In this document: positions 1 through 8,535 of the stretch, piece after piece
Layout: each line of letters opens with the position of its first letter
Position numbering within the stretch: the stretch's first letter is position 1
NCBI GenBank assembly: GCA_049999725.1
Contig: JBNGIS010033746.1
Coordinates: forward strand, 1 to 31,685
Length of the DNA stretch: 31,685 nucleotides
Reading direction: 5' to 3'
Source of the DNA: Haplomitrium mnioides
Lineage: Eukaryota > Marchantiophyta > Haplomitriopsida > Calobryales
Notes under the pieces: generated by a model
The model's input: only the letters and a program-made list of their open reading frames with translations
What the model was told of the DNA's origin: nothing
Database searches by the model: none
Program-made: the position numbers and the translations under genes

Positions 1-35
<35 letters not shown>
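1..35. repeat. (AT)n microsatellite
   Basis: The window opens with an uninterrupted run of alternating a and t, about 17 units. It may extend to the left of the window. Nothing else is attached to it. Confidence 0.95.
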
Positions 36-37
<2 letters not shown>

Positions 38-911
38 AGCTCTATATCATAAAATAGAATCTTCTCCATCTTTCAATAGTTTTCCATTGTGATAATGATA
101 ATTAATAGTGTGTTTGTCATATATGGTGATGCATAAATTTATGTCATTGTTGGTTGCATGGTTCATTATGGATCTCTTGGTGGGAATGAATAAGCAATCA
201 CTGCATTACTTGCCTCTTCTATTTTGCTTCCAAAAATTTTCAAGCTAAACCTGGTACTATGCTGCTAACATTGTTTTTTTATTGAACACAATGATTGGCC
301 AATCATATTATTCTTATTTGCATTATGTTTTGATAAAATTGTCATTTATAGTAACACAAATTTCTTGACTTCTATTTAGTTGAGAAGAAAAGTGACAGAT
401 TGATGACTTTGTTTTATCTTGCCATATATTTTCAAATTTTTGATTTTGTAGCTCTCACTTTGTCAATCTTTTAGCAAGATTTTTTTGGTTGATACTTTAA
501 ATTATTTTCTACAATTTTCACGAGATACTTATTCTTGTTGACCTTTCAAAGTTTTTGTAAAAAACTAAAAGACACAGTATTGAGAATGTTGTCATTAACT
601 ACTACTTTTTTTCCTATTGGTCAAAGTGGTTAATTAGTAATAGTCAACATCTACTTATCCATTCTTTATGACTCTTTAACCATAGTTGATGACTAGTTAA
701 CCAAAGTTTGTATGGTTATGCTAACATTTAGAAGTTGTGCCTAGAAATCCTTTCACAAACTTCTCGTTGATGATGATATCATTTTTGTGAACTTGAAAAA
801 AGATGGTTGGTAGATCAAATTTTTTTTCTTTTTCTTTTTGGCTTTATTCAAAATATCCATTACAGTGACTTCTTCACTACATTTTTTTATTTAAACATTT
901 TTTAATATTTT
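36..911. other. AT-rich flank, no gene seen
   Basis: This is AT-rich, stop-dense sequence in all frames with many short T runs. I see no domain, tRNA, LTR or terminal repeat. It is the left flank of the outer retrotransposon and would have been continuous with 27588 onward before that insertion. Confidence 0.6.
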
Positions 912-916
912 TTATG
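912..916. repeat. Target-site duplication of Copia-A, left copy
   Basis: The pentamer ttatg abuts the left LTR and is repeated exactly at 27583-27587, directly after the right LTR. A perfect 5-bp duplication at both ends is the integrase signature that fixes the limits of the outer element. Confidence 0.9.
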
Positions 917-1092
917 TGTTGTAATCTAGTCTAACCCTACTTAGCTAAACTAAACTCTAGTTAAGTTAGTACCATAGGTAGTTAGGATTACCTATATTCA
1001 CATATACCCTTTTGTATCTTTAACCATATAATAAGATACATGCATGTGTGTGGAGGTTGGAGAAGAAACTTTGTTGCCTACATTTTACAATA
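917..1092 (+). repeat. 5' LTR of Copia-A (176 bp)
   Basis: It starts tgttgtaatct and ends cacaata-type (acaata). It aligns without gaps to 27407-27582, also 176 bp, with 16 differences by eye. Both copies end in TA rather than the usual CA, and the flanking target duplication confirms that this is the true end. The LTR is short for a plant copia element. Regulatory boxes are not clear enough to call. Confidence 0.93.
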
Positions 1093-1332
1093 CGCTATCA
1101 GCATATTAAGTCTCTAAGAGCAATTGATTTTCTGTAAAAAAAATAGCTCAAATACATATTATTAATATATAATATTTTAATACCTTTTGAAGAGAGAGAG
1201 AGAAAAAAAAATCAGCGGTGGAATTTTTGGCCTATAAGTGGTGTTTTGTGACAAACAATTTAACCCAATTTGATGTATATATATCAAACGATTTACGTAT
1301 ATGGCGGATTGAGGTATTTCTTTGGAGAATTT
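1093..1332 (+). other. Copia-A leader, first part, with primer-site-like sequence
   Basis: The sequence directly after the LTR, cgctatcagca, sits where the minus-strand primer binding site belongs. It shares TATCA at the same offset as the initiator-Met tRNA site (tggTATCAgagc) and closely matches the site in Copia-B (cgttatcaaca). The rest is AT-rich non-coding leader with a (ga)n run near 1188-1202. The leader stops at 1332, where Copia-B has inserted, and resumes at 20817. Confidence 0.7.
1328..1332. repeat. Target-site duplication of Copia-B, left copy
   Basis: The pentamer aattt precedes the Copia-B LTR and is repeated exactly at 20812-20816 after its right LTR. It shows that Copia-B integrated into the leader of Copia-A. 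Confidence 0.9.
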
Positions 1333-1445
1333 TGTTATAGGGACATATATATAAACCCTATGTAAGTGGTCATCCATGCATTCATTCATTCATACTCTCA
1401 TCTTTGGAGACTCTGGTGTGTATATATGGCGCTCATGCGATAACA
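1333..1445 (+). repeat. 5' LTR of Copia-B (113 bp)
   Basis: It starts tgttatagggaca and ends gataaca. It matches 20695-20811 with about 12 substitutions over some 107 aligned bases. A 10-bp extra unit (atagggacat) is present only in the right copy, and a 6-bp gap lies near the 3' end. At 113 bp this is among the shorter copia LTRs. A perfect target duplication lies just outside. Confidence 0.92.
1346..1355 (+). promoter_or_regulatory. TATA box of Copia-B LTR
   Basis: The string tatatataaa lies 13 bp inside the LTR and is conserved in the right LTR at 20718-20727. With such a short LTR the U3 region would be almost only this box, so transcription may start within about 30 bp downstream. Confidence 0.55.
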
Positions 1446-1459
1446 CGTTATCAACACGA
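1446..1459 (+). other. Primer-binding-site position of Copia-B
   Basis: The sequence cgttatcaacacga follows the LTR end with no gap. The TATCA core sits at the same offset as in the initiator-Met tRNA site of plant copia elements, but the outer bases differ. Copia-A has a near-identical motif at its own LTR junction, so this is probably the family's primer site. The tRNA is not established. Confidence 0.55.
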
Positions 1460-1683
1460 AAGGACTCTACAATTTTTTTTTCCCACATGCGCTCAATCTG
1501 CACCAACACTTGAGGAAGCTCCTGTGTACTCACATCAGTGTACATTTTTTTCCTTTTGCGTGAGATTTTTTTTCCATGTTCCTTTGCTCCTGCGAACTTT
1601 TGTCTCGCCATTTTTTTTTTCCTACCACATTCGTCTTCACGACCTTTTTGAAAGAGCTTTTGAAGTGCTCACCTTTTAGAAGA

Positions 1684-2000
1684 GCCTCGTACGGAATAGC
1701 GCTCCTTTCCTTTGTTCGACGCTGCTCCTTTCCTTTGTTTGACGATGCTCCTTCCTTTGCTCGAGGCTGCTCACTCGCTACTCGACACTGTCTCTGCTTT
1801 TGCTCGACGCTGCTTCTGCTCCTATTGGACGCTACTCTTTGCTTGACTATTCCTTTTTCTCGATAGCTGCTCCTTTGTCGCTCAACGTTGCTCTTTGCTT
1901 GGCTACTCTTTGCTCAACGTTATTTTCTTCTATGCTCGACACTCACTTTTTACTCGATGCTCGCTCTTTCTCGACATCGCACTTGGTGATTCTTGGCACT
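1684..2000 (+). repeat. Degenerate pyrimidine-rich tandem array in Copia-B leader
   Basis: Many imperfect copies of a motif such as tttgctcgacgctgctcc recur about every 20-40 bases. Variants include gttcgacgctgctcctttc, ctcgaggctgctc, ctcaacgttgctctttg and ctcgatgctcgctc. The block is strongly C+T rich on the + strand and unlike the sequence on either side. Short ORFs cross it but share no frame-consistent protein pattern, so it is treated as non-coding leader repeat. Confidence 0.7.
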
Positions 2001-3303
2001 TCTTGATTTTTCATCGGCTCACATGTGTGACACATGGCGGTTGCTCGGCTGGAGACTTTTTCTCCCCTTGGTCTCTACTTGATGACCTTACTTCCTACTG
2101 CGGCTTCGCAGTTCACTCTTTTCTTTCCTATTTTGTTGTTTTTTCTTTCTGTTCGACATTGTACAGCATTGGCTCTACTTTCTTGACCCGTCGATTTTGT
2201 GCGTGCTCGAAGCTGACCTGCATTACCCTTATTTTCTCTACCTTCTATGTTATGAATTGTCTAGCATAGGAGACGACTCCAATACTAACTCTCACTCGAC
2301 ACCAGAGCTTACTTGACTCATTTCATCCTTACTTTGTTTGTTTCTAACATTGACAGACCAAATCTAATCTCATTTTCTAGTATTACGTTGCTTCTTTTCT
2401 GAGCAAGTCCTTTCCCTACTACCACCTACAATGTAGGAACATTCAAGCAAGGGAGAGGAAAGGCACAAGTTGCACACACCTGTGCACAAGTTCAACCGAC
2501 CTGTTTATACAACATCAAAGACCAATCAGGAACATCTTTGGTGAAGATACCCTCACGCAAGCAACCACACAAAGGCTACATCAACACTCAATAAAAGAGC
2601 AACATTGCATCTTGCCACTTCAAGCTCTTCCACTCTGTTCTTCATCACTTCTTGGTTCAATTCTCTCAACCTATCTTTTGATCATATTCCATTGCTTCTT
2701 TTCTACTCTCTAAATGAACATATCCCTTACAAGGGATATACTTGTTGATTCTGAACTACTTCTAACAAAGGTTACAAGCAAATCATACGAACAAGCAATG
2801 TTGACCCTTGCCACCTCCTGAGGTCAACCCCTATCTGGCCATACATGCAACAATTACTTCCCTTTTTGACAGAATCAGTATTGCAGAGAGGCACCACAAT
2901 GATAAGAGGTTAGGTCATATTTAAGCTCCGGAGAGGACACACAAGGAGGATCTAGGAGGACAGCTATTGGCACATCAGAAGTAGTAAACCTACGTAAACA
3001 GGCCAGTCTCTTCATCCATTAGCAACATTCATTTTTCATTTCAATTCTCAATGTTTATACCTATTGATTTGCAGCTGGTCTATTCTTTCCTATTTTTATT
3101 TCAATTCTTGATTTTTTTGCTTAAGGCAGAAAACATAAACAGGTACTAGGGTCCATGATCAACCAAAACCTAAGTCCATCACCCATCTATACCAAATACA
3201 TACCATCGTAGCCCTGACCTAACAGCTGCACTTGCGAGAATTTATGGTTAAATTATCTATCTCATTCACAGGTACTCTCATCAGGGCAGAGAAAAGATCC
3301 ACC
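2001..3303 (+). other. Copia-B untranslated leader
   Basis: This is 1.3 kb between the tandem array and the gag start. It has no conserved domain in any frame and only short ORFs. Together with the array it makes a leader of about 1.86 kb, long for a copia element. Nothing here resembles tRNA or captured host coding sequence that I can recognise. Confidence 0.5.
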
Positions 3304-4298
3304 ATGACATCTGTGGAATCTCTGAAATTTCAAGCTCTAAAATTGGATGGCTCCAACTATTGTTCTTGGTCACTTGATGTTACGGCCTACTTAACAACCA
3401 AAGCTATCCGTGAAGTCATCAACACGGATGACAACATCACCCCATGTGATGCAGCAAGAGCCCTTATCCTGATTAGACACCACATGGTGGAACCCCTGAG
3501 ACTTCAATACCTAAACTATCACAGTCCCCATCTACTATGGGAAGAACTGGGACTCAGATTCAACCATCTAACAAGTATATCACTACTTGCAACGAGACAT
3601 GATTGGATTAACCTACGAGTTCAGGACATACATCCACTATAAACTACAACAACAAACTATTTCACATTGTCTCACAGATGTCAATCTACGGTCACCCCGT
3701 AACCGATGAAAAACAGATAGAGAAAACTCTATTGACATTCCATGTGAGCAATCTCATTTTGGCATCCCAATATCGCAACATGCAATTCACTTGGTACTCT
3801 AAACTCATAGCATATATGCTACTTACCGAAAAGCATCAACTACTCCTCATGGAAAATGCAAAGAAGCGACCCCCAGGGTCTGGCGCCCCTCATATGAACC
3901 TCGAATCACATTTTATAGGCACTAGCCTTTACCCTCGCCATATGAATAAGCATTTCTCCAGAGGTAGAGGAAGGGGTAATCTCAAATTCAAGGGGAGCAA
4001 TACCTGGCCGACCAGCAATCGACCTCCAACCCCCAGTCATATGGATAGACATTCCAACCGATGTATTTCAACCACACTAGAAAATGCGTCACAACGCACA
4101 TGGCATAACAAAGGAGGTCGACAAATCTATAGAGGCCGACGAAATCTGTCTGGTCCACGCCAACAACAAACCACATGCAATCGATGTGGCACCCGCGGCC
4201 ACACCCTACCGACATGCAGAAAGCTTGCGCACATAGCGCGACTATACCAACAAAGCACTAGACCTCACACTCACGAGGTACAGGGCAACTTACTATAG
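3304..4298 (+). pseudogene. gag: Copia-B gag (capsid/nucleocapsid), one frameshift
   Basis: Gag forms the virus-like particle and binds element RNA. The ATG at 3304 is chosen because it lies in a favourable ccaccatg context and begins directly before the conserved Gag N-terminus (SLKFQALKLDGSNYCSW). The first frame runs to a stop near 3640. The Gag reading resumes in another frame (through VSNLILASQYRNMQF) and continues to 4298, so there is a single frameshift near 3625-3640. The C-terminal half has an Arg/Gly-rich stretch (SRGRGRGNLKFKG near 3960) and one intact CCHC zinc knuckle, CNRCGTRGHTLPTC, at 4176-4217. The protease region follows. Apart from the frameshift it is well preserved. Confidence 0.88.
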
Positions 4299-4700
4299 CT
4301 GACAGACATGGATGAATATCCACAGTACAATGTACATCTTGAAAGTCATGTGACTCAATCATCACTGTCAAACTAGAACAATACTTGCGGTTTTGCAAAA
4401 TGGTGTGCGAGGATCCGTTGTCTACAATGCAGGTTATTTCATATCCATTTCTTATCAATCAAACCTTCTTCCAGACCTATAACAACTATTACTAGCTATA
4501 ATCACATTGAAGAAGGACATGGTCCAGCGACCATTATATTTCCAAATGGAACAAGACTGAACATCAAATCAGCAATCTATGCACCTGTAGCAACCAAAAA
4601 CCTCATCAGTTTACTGGATATACGACAAAACGGTTTTCACATCCAAACCGGATCTTTTCAGGACACTGAAGTTCTCCATATCCTAAGTCCAACTACAACA
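4299..4700 (+). pseudogene. pol (PR): Copia-B protease region, scrambled by micro-inversion
   Basis: The aspartic protease cuts the Gag-Pol polyprotein. On the + strand the reading from gag continues to about 4367 and the later protease wording (PITTIT, EEGHGPATIIF, ATKNLIS) resumes at about 4457. The active-site segment between them reads correctly only on the - strand: IVDNGSSHTIL, with D-N-G at 4414-4422. Copia-A has the matching IIDSDTSHFIL on the + strand. The triad is also D-N-G rather than D-S/T-G. The protease cannot be made from this copy. Confidence 0.8.
4368..4455 (-). other. Micro-inverted protease active-site segment
   Basis: About 85-90 bp are in reverse orientation relative to flanking gag and pol. 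The reverse strand encodes residues matching the Copia-A protease at 11 of 20 positions across the active site, ending in RKYCSSL, where Copia-A has KKYFSSI. Breakpoints are placed near 4365-4371 and 4445-4458 from where + strand similarity stops and resumes; they are approximate. Confidence 0.75.
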
Positions 4701-4799
4701 GGTTTTGACATATGAGAATCATTCTCACTATCACCACTTGGATTATATACCACAAAAATATTTTCATATCATGTCTTTACCAAACTAGTATCAACAGCC

Positions 4800-6145
4800 A
4801 TTACATGGCACAACCGCCTAGAACAACCAGGCCAAGACATGTTCTATCGCATCAAAAAGGACAGCAAAAGCATACCACAGAATGTGCATCCACTGCCATC
4901 GAATACTCCATGCTTGGCATGCGCACAAGGCAAACTGAAAACTACACCTTCTTACAACAAAACATCAATCACAATTCCTTGATTCCTCGAGAGAATTCAC
5001 TCTGATATTTGTGGGCCCATCCACCCACCTTCGGGACCATTTTGATGCTTCCTTATCACCATTGATGCATCATCCAAATGGTAAGAAGTATCCCTTCTTA
5101 CAACCAAAAACATGGTTTTCTCGAAACTGTTGTCCCAAATCTTGAAACTCTCAATACAGTTCTCTAATTTCCCAATCAGAAATCTGAGAGTGGACAAAGC
5201 TGGAGAATTCTCTTCACAAACTTTTGACATCATCTGCACATCTAACGGTATAGACATACAATATTTGGTTCCACATGTACACTTTCAAAACGACATTGCA
5301 GAATCTGCCATTAAGAGAATACAACTCATAACAAGACTATTACTTCTGAATTCAAAACTCCCCACCATTGCTTGGGGACATGCAGTCATACATGCATCAT
5401 CTCTATTGCGTTACAAGCCACCTGCATTCAATCAAAATTCCCTGCACCAACTTGCAGCTGGGATTCCAACAGATATATCAAGCCTTCACACATTTGGTTG
5501 CCTCGTCTTTGTCCCAATTTTAGGACCACATCAAACAAAGATGGGACCACAACGTCAAAAAGGCATATATATTGGTTTTGAATCCCCTTCTATCATCCGA
5601 TATCTTGAACCCTCAATATCTGATGTGTTTAAGTCTCGATTTGCAGACTGTCAATTCTTTAAAGAATCTTTTCCACGTCTAACACAAGAGGACAATGTTG
5701 TACAATCCAAACCTAAAGACAACTTAATATGGCACCAACACTTGCCATTAGACTTCGATCAATGCAATAGACATTCAGATACCGAAGTCAGAAGACTCCT
5801 CAATTTACAACAAACATTGACTAAAATGCCTAACGCATTCAACAATGCAACCAGCATTACCAAATCCCATTTAGAGGTTGTGAATGCCCTAGCCAGACTT
5901 CAAAAAGTCAATACACCTGCCACTGAGATACAACCTAAGGCAAAGCGTGGCAAACCTATAGGCTCAAAGAATAAGCCTAAATCATCAACATCATTGAACA
6001 TTGTTGTAGACAATGATGAAATAGCAATTGACTATTCCCATACCGGTCAAATGTGGGACAGATCTCATACCCCTATGGATGATTTATTTGCATTATGTAT
6101 ATCACTGTCTCTAGACAAGGATATACCTAATTGTTTATCTGTATG
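4800..6145 (+). pseudogene. pol (IN): Copia-B integrase and C-terminal linker
   Basis: Integrase inserts the cDNA into host DNA. The zinc module is partly kept: WHNRLEQPG at 4806 (the second His of the usual HPG is Gln) and CLAC, an intact C-x2-C, near 4905. The catalytic core carries all three acidic residues: HSDICGPI near 4998, RVDKAGEF near 5190 and NDIAESAIKR near 5290. The family signature FGCLVFVP, TKMGPQRQKGIYIGFES and RYLEP follows to about 5610. A linker with KRGKPIGSKNK continues to the RT. Frame is constant from 4800, but stops at 4980 (TGA), about 5043 (TGA), about 5082 (TAA) and 6144 (TGA) break it. The catalytic triad outlives the reading frame. Confidence 0.88.
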
Positions 6146-6146
6146 A

Positions 6147-7830
6147 GAAGCACAATCAAGAACCAGTTGGCCCCAATGGGAGAAGAAAATTAATTCAGAA
6201 CTTGACTCTCTTATACAATGACAAGTATTCGGATCTGTCATGCCATCACTTCTAGATATGCATCTGATAGATTATAGATTTATTTTTGTCCACAAATATA
6301 ATGCAAAAGGTGATGTCACAAGATATAAGGCAAGACTAGTGGCCAAAAGACACACTCATATTCCTGGACGTGACTGTGACCTCACATACTCACTTATCAT
6401 GAACACTATTATTTATAGATATATGATAGCATTTGCTATCCAATGTCATCTTACTATGCATATAATGGATGTCATTACTGCCTACTTACATAGCACTCTA
6501 GCTACCCAGATTTTTATGAAGGCACCTCTTGAACTTATATCAAGAATGGCATTTCACATTCAGGGGAAGAACAACCAAAGTATATATGAACCTTTAGTCC
6601 CAAGTGGCCCAAATATTGAGATTAGACCTTTTGTCTCTCATGGACCAAATATTGAGATTAGACCTTTTGTCTCTCATGGCCTAAATACTAAGATTAGACC
6701 TTGTGTCTTTCATGGCCCACATACTGAGATTAGACCTTTTGTCTCTCATGGCCTAAATTCTGAGGTTGGACCTCCTATCCCTCATGACATGCACTATAAA
6801 AATGGACCTTTAGTCCATAGAGGCACAATGATTCAAAATGGACCTTTTGTCCACAAAGACCTCAATCTAGGAAAAGGACCTTTTGTCCTCAATGGCCAAC
6901 AAATTAAAGAACCTTCTATGCACAAAAGGCCATTGCCAATCCAGAAAGGACCTATAGTCCTCATGTCAAAAAAACAATGCCAAATGATGGAAAGTAAGCT
7001 GCACAATGATCTCAATGGACCTTTAGTCCAGCCAGTGTACTCGCTGAGCAAGCATCATCTCAATGGACCTTTAGTCCAGCCAGCACAATCGCTGAGCAAG
7101 CAGCATCTCAACGGACCTTTAGTCTAGCCAGTCAATTTGTTAAGCACACAACGCTGCAGAGGACCTTTAGTCCCACATATATGCAAGTTGCATGAGCAAC
7201 ATCAAAGTGGACCTTTAGTCCCCCATCATCAATGTATACCACATGACAATGTGAAGTTGGCAAAGCATTCTATTAATGCATCTGGATCACCAATCAATCA
7301 ATCAGGCACACAAATGGTAGTTCAAGTCCTGAAATCGATTTATAAACTAAAACAGAGTGGCAAAAATTGGTCCAAGAGATTCAAATCAGAAATGATGACA
7401 CTAAATTTTACAAATGATGGCATTGCTCTAGGCCTATTCATGAAACATCAAGACTCTAAATATGTCATAGTTGCACTTTATGTAGACGACATAAACATTT
7501 TTGGCACAAAAACTCTAGCTGCTAGCACTATCGTCAAATTGAAGGACATATTTGAAATGCGAGACATTGGAGAATCTGATTTGTGTCTCAAAATTCAGTT
7601 TGAGCATATGCTTGATGGTATTCTGATCCACCAGTCCACATATATGGCCAAGATTCTCAAACAATTCAATATGGACAATGCTCATCCAACGAGCACTCCA
7701 ATGGAAATGAGATCTTCAGACCCAATCAAGGACATGTTTGGAAAGCCAAAGGAACATGAACAAACTTTTGGATAAGAAAAACCATACCTATCGGCAATAG
7801 GAGCCCTCATGTACCTTACAAATCAAAAAT
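6147..7830 (+). pseudogene. pol (RT): Copia-B reverse transcriptase with large repeat insert
   Basis: RT copies element RNA into cDNA. The fingers and motif A region are clear: VTRYKARLVAKRH near 6315 and IMDVITAYLH near 6460, with the motif A Asp. After AFHIQG (about 6547-6565) the domain is interrupted by roughly 245 codons of repeats. It resumes at SIYKLKQSG near 7338, normally only a few residues later, and reaches an intact YVDD at 7479-7490. The insert keeps the RT frame, with a single TAG at 7125 explained by one C-to-T change in a repeated cag codon. Other stops are a TGA near 6219 and the TAA at 7773; a frameshift near 7826 leads into RNase H. Confidence 0.85.
6589..7230 (+). repeat. 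In-frame coding repeat array inside Copia-B RT
   Basis: The core gacctttagtc/gaccttttgtc recurs about 16 times. Core starts at 6625, 6661, 6697, 6733, 6769, 6805, 6841 and 6877 are exactly 36 bp apart (12 codons, e.g. RPFVSHGPNIEI). Starts at 7018, 7066, 7114, 7162 and 7210 are exactly 48 bp apart (16 codons, e.g. GPLVQPAQSLSKQHLN). All periods are multiples of three and the frame is that of the flanking RT, which argues that the array was translated. A less regular transition lies at 6909-7017. Copia-A has decayed related units at the equivalent site. Confidence 0.9.
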
Positions 7831-8500
7831 TAGACCTGATATACCTTTTGCATTAAATATGATTGCAAGGCCTAGCTCCCAGCCCACCATTCGCCATTGG
7901 AATGGGCTCAAACGCATTTTCAGATACTTGAAAGGTACCAAGGACATGGAACTCTTCTTCCCTAAAAATACAACAAACAATATTGTTGGTAATGCTGATG
8001 CTGGATATTTATCTGGTCCTGATGACGCAAAGTCCCAAACAAGATATGTCTTTCTTAAAGGAAGCACTGCTATCTCATGGAAGAGCACCAAACAAACTAT
8101 TACCACTACCTCGACCAATCATGCAGAAATCATAGCTCTTTATGAGGCTAGTAGGGAATGTATATGACTCCAACAACTCATTGATCGTATCAACATCAAT
8201 ACGGGCCAACCTCTACTTCATTCCTCTACAATAATATATGAGGACAATCGACCATTTGGCCACCAGATTGCTCAAGGCTTTATCAAGGGAGACAATACTA
8301 AACATGTTGCTCCTAAATTCTTATACACCCATGAGCAACATGGTGACAAAATAAATGTCCAACGGATAGCAAGCAAAGATAATAGAGCAGATATCTTCAC
8401 CAAACCACTTCCACCCGCCTTGCATATTGCACATACTCAAGGGCTTGATTTGAGAAGACTCTCTGAATTAAAGCATAACAACACAATAAACACACAATAG
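7826..8500 (+). pseudogene. pol (RH): Copia-B RT C-terminus and RNase H
   Basis: RNase H removes element RNA from the RNA-DNA hybrid. A frameshift at about 7826 puts this part in a different frame from RT. Seen in order: RHWNGLKRIFRYLKGT near 7890; ADAGYLSGPDDAKSQT with the first Asp; SWKSTKQT; NHAEIIALYEASREC with the Glu; a TGA at 8165; IIYEDN near 8236; and ADIFTKPLP, the usual copia C-terminal block, near 8388. The natural stop is TAG at 8498-8500. Only the frameshift and the TGA break it. Gypsy-C begins 36 bp later. Confidence 0.88.
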
Positions 8501-8535
8501 TTGCTTGTAGATATATATTTCTTTGTCTCTCCTTT

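Noticed and set aside
939-1092. Segment repeated at 27428-27582 taken as a dispersed short repeat or solo LTR
   Set aside because: Matching 176-bp lengths, primer-site and purine-tract positions and the shared ttatg duplication show that they are the two LTRs of one element.
1404-2269. Overlapping ORFs of 68-124 codons in the Copia-B leader
   Set aside because: They cross the pyrimidine-rich array in different frames, have low-complexity Ser/Leu/Cys/Phe composition and no homologous wording in Copia-A.
3149-3160. ctagggtcca match between the Copia-B leader and the Gypsy-C left junction
   Set aside because: Too short and isolated to support homology; it does not extend on either side.
6589-7230. 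Regular repeats resembling a CRISPR array
   Set aside because: Repeats are imperfect, have no unique spacers of constant size, keep a protein frame inside an RT domain, and lie in plant-type DNA.
6565-7310. The RT insert as a spliceosomal intron
   Set aside because: It keeps the RT frame with one stop over about 745 bp, its periods are multiples of three, and no clear donor-acceptor pair was seen. Not fully excluded, so listed as a test.
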